From: Kribbella sp. NBC_00382 | Lineage (GTDB): Bacteria > Actinomycetota > Actinomycetes > Propionibacteriales > Kribbellaceae | Length of the DNA: 64,000 nt | Assembly (NCBI RefSeq): GCF_036067295.1 | Contig: NZ_CP107954.1 | Span: 496,001 to 560,000 of the forward strand | Reading direction: 5' to 3' | Shown: positions 35,806 to 44,405 of the stretch, one piece after another | Layout: every line of letters begins with the position of its first letter | How positions within the stretch are numbered: position 1 is the stretch's first letter | Program-made: the position numbers and the translations under genes | The notes under the pieces: model-generated | What the model was told of the DNA's origin: nothing | Seen by the model: only the letters and a program-made list of their open reading frames with translations | The model's database searches: none

Positions 35806-38025
35806 ATGGAACCGGAGCGTCCCGCTCGACCGGCAGACCACGTGGGGACGGTCGAGCGGGGCGGGGTGACGATCGCGTACCACGTGTGGGACGGACCGAC
35901 GCCTGAGCAGGGGTGGGACGGGCCGATGCCCGGGCAGGGGGACGACGGGCCCGCCGTCGAGAGGGGGAACGGCGGGCCCACGGTCGTGCTGATGCCGACC
36001 TGGTCGATCGTGCCGTCCCGGATGTGGAAGGCACAGGTGCCGTACCTGGCCAGGCACTTCCGGGTGATCACCTTCGACGGCCGCGGCTCCGGCGCTTCCA
36101 GCAAGCCGGTAGGAGCCGCGGCGTACGCCGAAGCGGAGTACGTGGCCGACACCCTCGCAGTACTCGATGCTGCCGGGGTTGCGGAGTGTGTGCTGGTCGG
36201 CTTCTCCCGTGGTGTTCCGTGGGCCCTGCAGGTGGCCGCGGCTCAACCGGATCGGGTGCGGGGCGTCGTGTGCGTGGGCAGCGCACCCGGTCTCGTCCCG
36301 GACCCGAAGGGCTTGTGGGGCAAGCGCCAACCGACTGACGAGGGGTGGGCGAAGTACAACCGCTACTACTGGCAGGAGGGCGGCTACGGGGACTTCATCG
36401 GGTTCTTCTTCGGACAGGTCTTCAGTGAGCCGCACTCCACCAAGCAGATCGAGGACGGCATCCGCTGGGGCCTGCAGATCGGCCCCGACCGCCTGGTCGA
36501 CACAGAAGCCGCCCGCCAAGCCCAGCAGCCGTCTCTTCCGCCGGTGCAGTGCCCGGTACTCATAGTCCACGGCTCCGACGACACAGTACGTCCGCTAGCC
36601 GAGGCCCAACGCCTTGCCGAACTGACCGGCGGCACCCTGGTCACCATCGAAGGCGCTGCCCACGCCCCGCACGCCCGAGACCCAGTCTTCTTCAACCGCC
36701 TCCTCAAAGACTTCATCACCACCAACCACCCATCCCGCCAGGCGAGCGCAGCCGCACGCCAGCCGGGGCTCGCCGCTGCGGGCCAGCCGGCGCGGCGCAC
36801 CTGGGTTCGTGCGCTCAACCGCCCTCGCCGAGCCCTTTATCTCTCGTCACCGATCGGACTCGGCCATGCGAAGCGCGATCTCGCCATCGCCCGCGAGCTC
36901 CGCCTACTGCGCCCTGAGCTGCAGATCGACTGGCTCGCGCAACATCCGGTGACCAGAGTGCTGCACGATGCCGGCGAAATATTGCACCCAGCATCCTTGC
37001 TACTGATCAGCGAAGCCGCGCACGTCGACTTCGAGGCAGACGACCACGACCTGCACGCGTTCCAGGCGATCCGCCGGATGGACGAGATCCTGGTCGCGAA
37101 CTTCCTCACCTTCGCCGACATCGTCGACGACCAGTACTACGACCTGGTGATCGCCGACGAGGCCTGGGAGGTCGACTACTTCCTGCACGAGAACCCGGAG
37201 CTCAAGCACTTCAGCTACGCCTGGCTCACCGACTTCATCGGCTGGCTCCCGATGCCCGAGGGCGGCACCGCCGAAGCCGCCCTGACCGCCGACTACAACG
37301 CCGAGATGCTCGAACACCGGGCCCGCTATCCCCGCCTCCGCGACCACTCGCTCTTCGTCGGCGACCCAGAAGACATCGTCACCACCACCTTCGGCTCCGG
37401 CCTCCCCTCGATCCGCGACTGGGCCACCACCAACTACACCTTCACCGGCTACATCAACGGCACGGCACCGAGCTCTCCCGCGGCCACAGGAGGCGGGCGC
37501 GAGGAGTTGGGGTATCGCAGCAATCAACTGCTGTGCGTGGTCAGCGTCGGTGGATCAGCGGCCGGCCAGGCTCTGCTCCACCGGGTGCTGGACGCAGTAC
37601 CGCTGGCCCGTCGCCTGGTCTCCGGTCTGGAGTTCGTGTTCGTCACCGGCCCCCGCATCGACCCAGCCGACCTACCGCCAACCGAAGGCGTCACCATCCA
37701 CGGCTATCTACCGGACCTGAACCAGCACCTGGCAGTGGCCGACCTCGCCATCACCCAAGGCGGTCTATCCACCTGCATGGAGCTGACAGCACTCCGCATC
37801 CCCTTCATCTACGTCCCTCTCGAGCACCACTTCGAGCAGAACTTCCACGTCCGTACCCGCCTCGAGCGCCACAACGCCGGCCACCACCTGCCCTACGCGG
37901 CAGCCAGCAACCCACAACTCCTCGCCGAGGCGATCGCCAAACAGCTGACCCAGCCAGTCGACTACCTCGAGATCCCCACCGACGGCGCCACCCGCGCCGC
38001 CACCCTGCTCAACCAGCTTCTCTGA
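35806..38025 (+). CDS. Fusion of alpha/beta hydrolase and MurG/UGT-like glycosyltransferase
   Basis: 739-residue two-domain protein. Residues 1-310 are an alpha/beta hydrolase with nucleophile Ser134 in GFSRG, the acid in HGSDDTVRP and His in GAAHAPHAR. After a basic Pro/Ala linker, residues 345-739 form a GT-B glycosyltransferase starting ALYLSSPIGLGHAKRDLAIA and carrying a nucleotide-sugar end region, ITQGGLSTCMELTALRIPF. A 27-base tandem repeat near the N-terminus inserts DGPxPxxG-type units. Such bifunctional proteins occur in actinomycetes, but the substrate is unknown. I chose ATG 35806; an in-frame upstream codon adds 17 residues. Confidence 0.8.
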   Translation: MEPERPARPADHVGTVERGGVTIAYHVWDGPTPEQGWDGPMPGQGDDGPAVERGNGGPTVVLMPTWSIVPSRMWKAQVPYLARHFRVITFDGRGSGASSKPVGAAAYAEAEYVADTLAVLDAAGVAECVLVGFSRGVPWALQVAAAQPDRVRGVVCVGSAPGLVPDPKGLWGKRQPTDEGWAKYNRYYWQEGGYGDFIGFFFGQVFSEPHSTKQIEDGIRWGLQIGPDRLVDTEAARQAQQPSLPPVQCPVLIVHGSDDTVRPLAEAQRLAELTGGTLVTIEGAAHAPHARDPVFFNRLLKDFITTNHPSRQASAAARQPGLAAAGQPARRTWVRALNRPRRALYLSSPIGLGHAKRDLAIARELRLLRPELQIDWLAQHPVTRVLHDAGEILHPASLLLISEAAHVDFEADDHDLHAFQAIRRMDEILVANFLTFADIVDDQYYDLVIADEAWEVDYFLHENPELKHFSYAWLTDFIGWLPMPEGGTAEAALTADYNAEMLEHRARYPRLRDHSLFVGDPEDIVTTTFGSGLPSIRDWATTNYTFTGYINGTAPSSPAATGGGREELGYRSNQLLCVVSVGGSAAGQALLHRVLDAVPLARRLVSGLEFVFVTGPRIDPADLPPTEGVTIHGYLPDLNQHLAVADLAITQGGLSTCMELTALRIPFIYVPLEHHFEQNFHVRTRLERHNAGHHLPYAAASNPQLLAEAIAKQLTQPVDYLEIPTDGATRAATLLNQLL
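35890..35970 (+). repeat. Three in-frame 27-bp tandem repeats in the hydrolase domain
   Basis: Units 35890-35916, 35917-35943 and 35944-35970 encode DGPTPEQGW, DGPMPGQGD and DGPAVERGN, followed by a partial fourth, GGPTVV. The repeat is inserted in a beta-strand loop of the hydrolase, right after HVW. Length is a multiple of three, so copy-number change would keep the frame. Confidence 0.7.
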
Positions 38026-38030
38026 GCGCC

Positions 38031-38059
38031 TTGACATTCACTTCACCGTTTGGTGAAGT
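38031..38059 (+). promoter_or_regulatory. Promoter and operator of the ArsR gene
   Basis: TTGACA at 38031-38036 is followed by a perfect inverted repeat, ACTTCACC-GTTT-GGTGAAGT (38040-38059), directly before the ArsR ATG at 38067. The operator fills the spacer region, the usual autoregulation layout for ArsR repressors. A clear -10 is not evident. Confidence 0.6.
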
Positions 38060-38066
38060 ATCGTTC

Positions 38067-38384
38067 ATGCCCCTGGCCACCACCTTCGCCGCGCTCGCCG
38101 ACCCGACCCGGTTGGCGATCGTGCAGCGGCTCAGCCAGGGCGAGGCGACGATGAGCGAGCTCACCACCCCGCACGCCATCACTCCACCCGCGATGACCAA
38201 GCACGTCGGCGTCCTGGTCGACGCCGGCCTGGTCATCCGCCGCAAGGTGGGTCGCTCCGTCGTCTGCAGGTTGCAACCAGCCGCGCTCACCGAAGTACAG
38301 GCTTGGCTCGGGGATCTCACCGCGTACTGGAACAGCAGCATCGATCGGCTGGAAGAACTCCTGGAGAGTGACGATGAGCACTGA
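38067..38384 (+). CDS. ArsR-family transcriptional repressor
   Basis: 105-residue winged-helix regulator. The pattern LADPTRLAIVQRLSQGEATMSEL and ITPPAMTKHVGVLVDAGLVIRR are the classic ArsR helices and wing start. No Cys pair for metal binding is visible, so it belongs to the non-metal class paired with SRPBCC proteins. It overlaps the next gene by 11 bases. ATG 38067 has GGTGAAG nearby, and the operator lies 8 bases upstream. Confidence 0.88.
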   Translation: MPLATTFAALADPTRLAIVQRLSQGEATMSELTTPHAITPPAMTKHVGVLVDAGLVIRRKVGRSVVCRLQPAALTEVQAWLGDLTAYWNSSIDRLEELLESDDEH

Positions 38385-38811
38385 TGTCCGGATCGAGCGC
38401 TTGCTCAAGGCAACGATCGATCGCGTGTACGACGCCTGGACCCAGCCCGGTCTGTTGACCCAGTGGTACTGCCCCAACCCGGCGCTGGATCTGAAGGTCG
38501 AGGCGGATGTGCGGGTCGGCGGCGAGTACGTCGTGACGATGGGCCCGTACGTCGTACGCGGCCACTACACCGAGGTCGATCCGCCGAAGCTGCTCGGGTT
38601 CACCTGGCAATGGGACCACGAGGGTGAGCCCTCGCAGGTCCGGGTCGAGCTGACCGAGGTCGAAGGCGGCACCCGGATGCTGCTCAACCACACCGCGTTG
38701 AGCAGCCCCGAGGACGCCGCCGGTCACCTGGAAGGCTGGGAGCTCCAGCTGACCAGGCTGGCCGACCTGGTCAGCGCTCCACCGAGCGACCACGTAGACG
38801 ATCCAGTGTGA
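38374..38811 (+). CDS. SRPBCC / AHSA1-domain protein
   Basis: 145-residue START-like fold protein (AHSA1 family). It begins with RIERLLKATIDRVYDAWTQP and contains the family block LLTQWYCPNP and VEGGTRMLLNHTAL. These proteins bind hydrophobic ligands. The ArsR/SRPBCC pair occurs widely as a regulator and binding partner. ATG 38374 follows GGAGAG. Its 3' end overlaps the convergent permease gene by 41 bases. Confidence 0.85.
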   Translation: MSTDVRIERLLKATIDRVYDAWTQPGLLTQWYCPNPALDLKVEADVRVGGEYVVTMGPYVVRGHYTEVDPPKLLGFTWQWDHEGEPSQVRVELTEVEGGTRMLLNHTALSSPEDAAGHLEGWELQLTRLADLVSAPPSDHVDDPV

Positions 38812-39568
38812 CAACCAGTACCACCGTCACCGCGAGCAGCACCAACGACTCGGCCGCCGCCGTGAAGGTCTGGCCGCGATCGGTCAACGCGAACACACTG
38901 ACCGGCAAGGTGCGCCAGGACGCCGGGTAGACCATGATCGTCGCGCCGACCTCGCCCATCGAGAGCGCGATCGACAGGCTCGCGGCGGAGACGATTGCCG
39001 GACGCAACATCGGCAACCGGATCTGCCAGAGCACCCGGGCACTCGACGCACCGAGTGACGCGGCGACATCGGCGTACGCGTCGTCGGTTCGTTGCAGTGC
39101 CGCGGCAACTGTTCCGTAGCTGAAGGCAACCATCAGGACGAGGTGGGCGATCACCACGATCCACTTGGTGCCGTTGAGCAGTACCGGTTGGCGCGAGAAG
39201 GCAACGAGCAGGCTGAGGCCGACGACCACGGACGGTACTGCGATCGGCAGGTGATGCAACGCGTCCGCCAACCGGGCCAGCGGTTTCGGCGCACTCCGCG
39301 CGGCGAGCGCGGCCCACGTTCCGAGGACGACCGCGAGCAGCCCGCCGAGGAACGCGGTCTGCAGACTGACTGTGAGTGAGGCCAACTCGTCACCGGACAA
39401 TGCTTCGGACAGGTGGGAGCCGGTCGGGCTGGACGGGAGGACGCCGTTCCAGCTGCCCGCGAAGGCAGCCGCCGCGACCACGACGAACGGCGCGAGGACG
39501 AGTACGCCGAAGACCAGGGCGAACGCGATCCAGGTGACGATCTTGCCGGGCTTAGTCCAGAGCAGCAC
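38771..39568 (-). CDS. Aminophosphonate ABC transporter permease (second)
   Basis: 265-residue permease with about six helices, PhnV-like by context. The coupling loop is DVAASLGASSARVLWQIRLP, the EAA consensus position. It starts at GTG 39568, 17 bases inside the preceding permease gene, so the two are coupled, and it is the last gene of the six-gene operon. The C-terminal end overlaps the opposite-strand SRPBCC gene by 41 bases. Role: membrane channel for aminophosphonate, predicted from context. Confidence 0.8.
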   Translation of the reverse strand: MLLWTKPGKIVTWIAFALVFGVLVLAPFVVVAAAAFAGSWNGVLPSSPTGSHLSEALSGDELASLTVSLQTAFLGGLLAVVLGTWAALAARSAPKPLARLADALHHLPIAVPSVVVGLSLLVAFSRQPVLLNGTKWIVVIAHLVLMVAFSYGTVAAALQRTDDAYADVAASLGASSARVLWQIRLPMLRPAIVSAASLSIALSMGEVGATIMVYPASWRTLPVSVFALTDRGQTFTAAAESLVLLAVTVVLVVTLDRLRGRSVER

Positions 39569-40406
39569 GGCGGCCTCCTTGCCGGTTCAGGACAGCGCGC
39601 ATGGCGACGTACAGGCCGATCGACAGCAGCACCTGGACGACGGCGATCACGCAGGCGCCCGGGTAGTCGAACATCACGATGCCCTTGGTGTGCACGAGCA
39701 TCGGCAACGTCGTCGTGTCGCGCGCACCGAGGAACAGCACGATGCCGAACTCGTTGAGCGTCAGCAGCAAGGTCAGCCCACCGCCGGCGGCGAGGGCCGG
39801 CTTGACCTCGGGCAGCACGACCTGGCGAAGTACGCGCCAAGGACCACCGCCGAGACTCGCCGCGACGTCGAGCTGGACGCGCGGGATCTGAGCCATTGCC
39901 CCGAGCAACGGCCGCATCACGAACGGAGTGTAAAAGGTGATCTCGGCAAGGATCACCGCCCACGGCGTCGTCAGGAATACGCTGTCACCAACCAGCGCCC
40001 CCAGCACGCCCGCGGATCCGTAGATGAACGTGAACGACAACGCCACCAGGAACGACGGCAAGGCCAGCATCGCGTCAACCAACCCGGAGATCACCCGCGC
40101 CCCCGGAAACGGCACGAAGCTGATCACCACCGCAAGGAACGTCCCGACGACCATGCACCCGACCGTCGAGCAGACCGCGATCTGCACGGTACGGACGAGC
40201 GCATCACGAAACTCCACCGAGCCGATCACCTCCCGCCAGGTCGCGAACCCACCGGTGAACGACTCCTGCGCCACCAGCACCAGCGGATAGACAACCAGCC
40301 CCGCCAGTACCAACAACGGCGGCAACAACCACACCGTCCGACTCACCCGCTTGCTGGACGCTTGATTGCCCAAGGCAAGAGGTGTCCCCAGCGCCTCGAC
40401 CGCCAT
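39552..40406 (-). CDS. Aminophosphonate ABC transporter permease (first)
   Basis: 284-residue permease, PhnU-like by context. About six helices are seen, and the loop QLDVAASLGGGPWRVLRQVVLPE is the coupling site. ATG 40406 overlaps the ATPase stop as ATGA. A longer open frame from 40436 would only add residues into the ATPase gene. With its partner it would form the membrane core of an AEP-type importer. Confidence 0.8.
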   Translation of the reverse strand: MAVEALGTPLALGNQASSKRVSRTVWLLPPLLVLAGLVVYPLVLVAQESFTGGFATWREVIGSVEFRDALVRTVQIAVCSTVGCMVVGTFLAVVISFVPFPGARVISGLVDAMLALPSFLVALSFTFIYGSAGVLGALVGDSVFLTTPWAVILAEITFYTPFVMRPLLGAMAQIPRVQLDVAASLGGGPWRVLRQVVLPEVKPALAAGGGLTLLLTLNEFGIVLFLGARDTTTLPMLVHTKGIVMFDYPGACVIAVVQVLLSIGLYVAMRAVLNRQGGRRAALD

Positions 40407-41443
40407 CAGCGCCCCTCCGCCGCAACCAACGTGCACGCCTCAACCGGCAACTCGATCGACACCTTCGCCCCAACCTCAGGCAACCGCCCATCAGCCGGCA
40501 CATCAACCTGCACCGGCACCCCCGGCAACCCATCGATCGTGCAAGTCAACCGACTAGAAGCCCCCCGCCACTGAGCCGCCACCAACTGCGCCGGCCACCC
40601 CTCCGTACCGAGCTTGATCGCATGCGGGCGGATGCACAGCAACTGCGGCGCTTCACTCCCCTGCGTCAACCCTTCAACCTTGCGTCCGGCCAACGTGACG
40701 CCATCGCCGGCCCGCTCGACCGGCAGCAGGTTGGCTCCACCCAGAAACGATGCGGTGAAGGCCGACGGCGGAGCGGCGTACAGGTCGGCGGCAGGTGCGA
40801 TGTCGACAAGTCGAGCATCGCGCATGACTGCGATCCGGTCGGCGAGCGCGAGCGCCTCCGACTGGTCGTGCGTGACATAGACGATCGCGACATCAGGTAC
40901 TTCGCGCCGAAGCTTCTGCAACTCACCCAGCATGTCCGCCCGCAACTGAGCATCGAGTGCAGCGAGCGGCTCGTCCAGTAACAAGACCGGCGGCTGGATA
41001 GCGAGCGCCCGCGCGATGGCAACCCGCTGCTGCTGCCCACCGGACAGCTCTCGCGGGTACCGTCGAGCGAACTTCGCCATCCCAACCATCTCAAGCATCT
41101 CGGCCACCCGCCGCGACACCTCAGCCTTGGGCTTGCGAGCCGCCTTCAACCCGAAGGCGACGTTGTCGGCAACCCGAAGATGCGGGAACAGCGCGTACTG
41201 CTGAACCACCACCCCGATCCCCCGTCGAGCAGGCGGTACGTCGGTGACGTCCTGCCCGGCCAGCCAGATCCGCCCCCGACTCGGCCGGACAAACCCCGCG
41301 ACAGCCTTCAACGCAGTCGACTTGCCCGATCCCGAAGGCCCGAGCAACGCCACCGTCTCACCGGCTGCGACCGTGAGATCGAGCCCTTCCAGCGCGACTG
41401 TGTGACCGAACTGCACGGTCACGTCCTCGAGCCGAACGGTCAT
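40406..41443 (-). CDS. Aminophosphonate ABC transporter ATPase, PhnT type
   Basis: 345-residue ATPase. Walker A GPSGSGKST lies near residue 36, the signature is LSGGQQQR, Walker B is VLLLDEPLAALDAQLR, and a TOBE-type domain occupies the last 90 residues. It belongs to the POT/PhnT group that includes spermidine, Fe3+ and 2-aminoethylphosphonate importers. The genes next to it (phosphonatase-like HAD, TIGR03364-type oxidase) point to an aminophosphonate. The start overlaps the binding-protein stop as ATGA. Confidence 0.8.
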   Translation of the reverse strand: MTVRLEDVTVQFGHTVALEGLDLTVAAGETVALLGPSGSGKSTALKAVAGFVRPSRGRIWLAGQDVTDVPPARRGIGVVVQQYALFPHLRVADNVAFGLKAARKPKAEVSRRVAEMLEMVGMAKFARRYPRELSGGQQQRVAIARALAIQPPVLLLDEPLAALDAQLRADMLGELQKLRREVPDVAIVYVTHDQSEALALADRIAVMRDARLVDIAPAADLYAAPPSAFTASFLGGANLLPVERAGDGVTLAGRKVEGLTQGSEAPQLLCIRPHAIKLGTEGWPAQLVAAQWRGASSRLTCTIDGLPGVPVQVDVPADGRLPEVGAKVSIELPVEACTLVAAEGR

Positions 41444-42483
41444 CCCTGAACTGCCTTGTTGTACGCGGCAACATCCGCGTCGAGCGACGCGAGCACCGCG
41501 TTCCAGTCCGGCTGCCAGATCTCGACACCGGTCGTTGCCTTCTGCACCGAAGCGAAGTTCGCGTCCGTCGGCTTCACGTCCGATCGGGCCGGGATCCCGA
41601 AGGCGTCACCGGAGACCGTCTGCTGCGCCTCGGGCGAGAGCAGGTACGTCATCAGCTTCTCGCCACCATCCTTGTTCGGCGCACCCGCGCCGAGACCCAT
41701 GACGTACGGCAGTGCGACGGTACTGCGCTTGCCGTCAGCGGTCGCCGGGAAGAACACCTGGAAGGCCGACTTGTCGTTGGCGATCGAGGTCAGGTTCATC
41801 TGGACGTCGCCGTTGGCCACGTAGATCTCGCCCTTGCTCACCTTCGGCTGCAGCTTGCCGGTCGACGCCGACGGACCGACGTTGTTCGCCTCGAGCCTCT
41901 TCAGGTAGTCGAGCGCACCCTGCTTACCGAGCAGGTGCTGCAGCAGCAACAGGACCGCAGTACCGTCGCCGGCCTGGCCGGGCGTCGAGTACTGGATCTT
42001 GCCCTTGAAGCGCGAATCCAACAGATCGTCGAACGTGCGAGGCAGCGCGCCCTTCGACGGGTTGCCGATGAAGCTCAGGTAGTTGTCGATCACGGTCACG
42101 TAGTCGGCGGCCTTCGGTCCCTTGACCTGGTCGCTGCCCGGGACCTGGTAGTCCTGCAGCAGCTTGTCGGCCGACGCCTTCTGGATGAACGGCGGCAGCG
42201 TGATGACGACATCGGCCTGCGGGTTCGACTTCTCCTTCTGCAGCCGGGAGACGACCTCGCCCGAACCGGCCTCGACCAGCTGGACCTTGGTACCGGTCTG
42301 CTTCGTGAAGGCTTCGAACCGGGTCTTGTACCAGTCGGCCAGACCGTCGGCGCTGTAGACGGTGACGACCTTGCTGTCGCCGCCACCGGAGGCGGTGGAC
42401 GCCGCGCCGGTACCACCGCAGGCGACGAGTGAGGTGAGCAGGGTACCGGCGAGCAGACCGGTGAGGGCACGCGAGCGGAACAT
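41440..42483 (-). CDS. Aminophosphonate ABC transporter binding lipoprotein, PhnS type
   Basis: 347-residue receptor with lipoprotein signal: MFRSRALTGLLAGTLLTSLVAC, then a Ser/Ala/Gly-rich linker. The mature part has the polyamine/Fe3+/AEP receptor pattern (VVTVYSADGLADWYKTRFEAF at the start). ATG 42483 is preceded by GGAG, five bases away, and overlaps the HAD stop; a GTG at 42486 is the alternative. Ligand assignment as an aminophosphonate is inferred from the operon. Confidence 0.8.
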   Translation of the reverse strand: MFRSRALTGLLAGTLLTSLVACGGTGAASTASGGGDSKVVTVYSADGLADWYKTRFEAFTKQTGTKVQLVEAGSGEVVSRLQKEKSNPQADVVITLPPFIQKASADKLLQDYQVPGSDQVKGPKAADYVTVIDNYLSFIGNPSKGALPRTFDDLLDSRFKGKIQYSTPGQAGDGTAVLLLLQHLLGKQGALDYLKRLEANNVGPSASTGKLQPKVSKGEIYVANGDVQMNLTSIANDKSAFQVFFPATADGKRSTVALPYVMGLGAGAPNKDGGEKLMTYLLSPEAQQTVSGDAFGIPARSDVKPTDANFASVQKATTGVEIWQPDWNAVLASLDADVAAYNKAVQG

Positions 42484-43163
42484 CACAACTCCGTTTTGGC
42501 TAGCAGGCCGGGCAGGTCCCGGACCGACTCGAGTACGTGCGTGGCGCCGGCGGCAACGAGTTGATCGTTGCCGTGGGCACCGGTAAGGACCCCGGCGACG
42601 ATCCCGGCGCCGGCCCGGACCCCCGTGGTCATGTCGTACGCCGTATCACCGGCCACGGCCACGTTGGCCACGGCATCAGCTTTCAGTTCGAGCAATGCTT
42701 TGAGGACCATGTCCGGGTACGGCCGGCCGCGACCCGCCTGCGCCGGACAGAGGGTGAGGTCGGCCAGGTTCTTCCAGCCGAGCGCGGCGAGGATCCGCTG
42801 CTGCGTCGTCTCGGAGAACCCGGTGGTCAGGCAGACCTTGATACCGCGGCTCTTGATCTCACGGATCGCGTCCTCGGCGCCGTCGATCGGTGCGCTGTGC
42901 CCTTCGTCGACGAGCGTTCCGTAGGCGGTCTCGAAGGCCTTGTTCGCCTGCTGGGCAGCCGCTTCGTCATTGTCGAGGAGATGACGGAAGACGGTGATCT
43001 TCGACTCCCCCATCGTCGCCCGGACGTGGGCCAGCATCTCGTTGTACTCCGGACTGCCCTGCTCGATGCCTTGGGCACCGATCGCCTGCGTGAAGGCCTT
43101 CTCCACCAGACCGTCGTCGGCGACCGTGGTACCGGCCATGTCGAGCACTACGAGCTGGATCAC
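42483..43163 (-). CDS. Phosphonatase-like HAD hydrolase (PhnX-like, TIGR03351 type)
   Basis: 226-residue HAD enzyme. Its first motif reads DMAGT in place of the usual DxDxT, as in phosphonatase. A cap-domain Lys lies in MGESKITVF, aligned with the Schiff-base Lys of PhnX, and an Arg (GRGRPYPDM) takes the place of the usual HAD Lys. These are the hallmarks described for the PhnX-like clade, expected to cleave a phosphonoacetaldehyde-like C-P bond. GTG 43163 overlaps the oxidase stop as GTGA. True PhnX has a slightly different head (DWAGT), so the exact substrate is uncertain. Confidence 0.85.
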   Translation of the reverse strand: MIQLVVLDMAGTTVADDGLVEKAFTQAIGAQGIEQGSPEYNEMLAHVRATMGESKITVFRHLLDNDEAAAQQANKAFETAYGTLVDEGHSAPIDGAEDAIREIKSRGIKVCLTTGFSETTQQRILAALGWKNLADLTLCPAQAGRGRPYPDMVLKALLELKADAVANVAVAGDTAYDMTTGVRAGAGIVAGVLTGAHGNDQLVAAGATHVLESVRDLPGLLAKTEL

Positions 43164-44260
43164 AGTCCTGCCTCCAGGTAGCTGGTTTCGGCGATCGCGG
43201 GGGACATCGTCATACCGCGGCCGCCGGGGCCGGTGACGAGCGTGACGCGATCGGCGACGGTTCGGCGTACGGCGATCTCGCCTTCGGTGGACTGCGAGTA
43301 GACGCCGGCCCACCGGCGTACGACGGTCGGCAACTCACGCCCGAGCAGGCTCTCGACCGTCGCCTTCAGGTAGTCGTAGGGATCGCTCCGTACGTCGAAC
43401 CCGAACGGCTCGGCGTATTCGTGCGTGTCGCCGAGCGTCAGCCCGCCGTCGGCGCGCTGGACCATCAGCAGCTGCATGGCGTTGTCGGCGGCAACAGTTG
43501 CCTGAGGCGTCTGATTGAGCGTGTCGAGCGCCGTCCCCTCGTACGCCGGGTAGTACCGGAAGCTGTCCGCGTCGGCGACCGCCGTGGTCAGCTGCTCGTC
43601 GAGCGGAGCCGTCTGCATCATCTGCAGCCGGACCCGGCGTACCGGCAAGTCGCCGGCCAGCTCGCGGATCAGCCCGCCATGCCAGGCGCCGGTGCAGAGG
43701 AAGATCTCGTCGGCCGCGTGGATCTCGCCGTGGTCGTCCCGCACCTCGCCGGTACTGACGTCGCGGACCTCACGCCCGGGGACGAACTGGTACCGACCGG
43801 ACTTCTCCAGTTCGGCCCGGAGCTCGGGGAGCACCTTGCGCGGCTCGACGATCGCGTCGCGCTCACACCAGAGCGCACCGAGCAGGTCGCCCTTGAGTGC
43901 GGGGTTGCGGAGCCGGGTCTGCTCGGCGTCGAGCAGCTGGAATCCGCGGGCGGCCGCCTCGGACTTGCTGGCGGCCTCCTTCGCCACCGCCAACTCGTCC
44001 TCGGTCCGGCAAACCGTCAGCGACCCAGCCGGCCGGAAGCCGATCCCCGGAACGCCGTCCCACAACTCCCGGGCCCGCAACGCGGTCTCGAGCTCGGCCC
44101 CGCCGGCCCGCCCGCTGACCCAGACCAGCCCGAAGTTCCGCACACTCGCGCCGCGCCCCTCGCGCTCCCGCTCGATCTGCACCACGTCGTACCCGCGCCT
44201 CACCCCCTCCCAGGCGTGAAACGTCCCGAGTACGCCGCCACCCACCACCACAATCCGCAT
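43160..44260 (-). CDS. FAD-dependent oxidoreductase (TIGR03364 / HpnW type)
   Basis: 366-residue DAO-family flavoenzyme. The N-terminal Rossmann motif is MRIVVVGGGVLGTFHA, and the C-terminal FAD contact is RWAGVYSQSTEG. From memory it matches the TIGR03364 family, proposed to oxidatively deaminate an aminophosphonate related to 2-aminoethylphosphonate, giving the aldehyde for the PhnX-like enzyme. No PhnW transaminase gene is present, so this enzyme probably replaces it. ATG 44260 is the first family residue; a longer frame starts within the operator at 44270-44285. Confidence 0.8.
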   Translation of the reverse strand: MRIVVVGGGVLGTFHAWEGVRRGYDVVQIEREREGRGASVRNFGLVWVSGRAGGAELETALRARELWDGVPGIGFRPAGSLTVCRTEDELAVAKEAASKSEAAARGFQLLDAEQTRLRNPALKGDLLGALWCERDAIVEPRKVLPELRAELEKSGRYQFVPGREVRDVSTGEVRDDHGEIHAADEIFLCTGAWHGGLIRELAGDLPVRRVRLQMMQTAPLDEQLTTAVADADSFRYYPAYEGTALDTLNQTPQATVAADNAMQLLMVQRADGGLTLGDTHEYAEPFGFDVRSDPYDYLKATVESLLGRELPTVVRRWAGVYSQSTEGEIAVRRTVADRVTLVTGPGGRGMTMSPAIAETSYLEAGL

Positions 44261-44269
44261 GCCGACAAG

Positions 44270-44285
44270 ATTGGTCCGGACCAAT
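44270..44285. promoter_or_regulatory. Perfect 16-bp palindrome, operator of the aminophosphonate operon
   Basis: ATTGGTCCGGACCAAT lies 9 bases upstream of the oxidase ATG. The pattern resembles the TGGTCTAGACCA-type sites of GntR/HutC regulators such as PhnF. The GntR gene is just upstream at 44550-45251. The position overlaps the likely -10 and start of a short-leader transcript. Binding would repress the operon. Confidence 0.6.
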
Positions 44286-44405
44286 TACGCCCAGCCCGAC
44301 TCCCCTCAACCACCAGATGAACCCCGGCCAAACAACCGGTGCCCCACCCAACAGCCCCACCCAACAGCCCCAACCAACCAGCCCCAGCCTCACGACCACC
44401 CACCC

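Noticed and set aside
35890..35970. CRISPR or mobile element
   Set aside because: The units are contiguous, in frame and coding, so this is a tandem repeat in a protein gene.
38067..38384. A much longer ArsR-containing frame starting at 37533
   Set aside because: The upstream part overlaps the glycosyltransferase in another frame and is R/P/H-rich; ATG 38067 with its operator is the true start.
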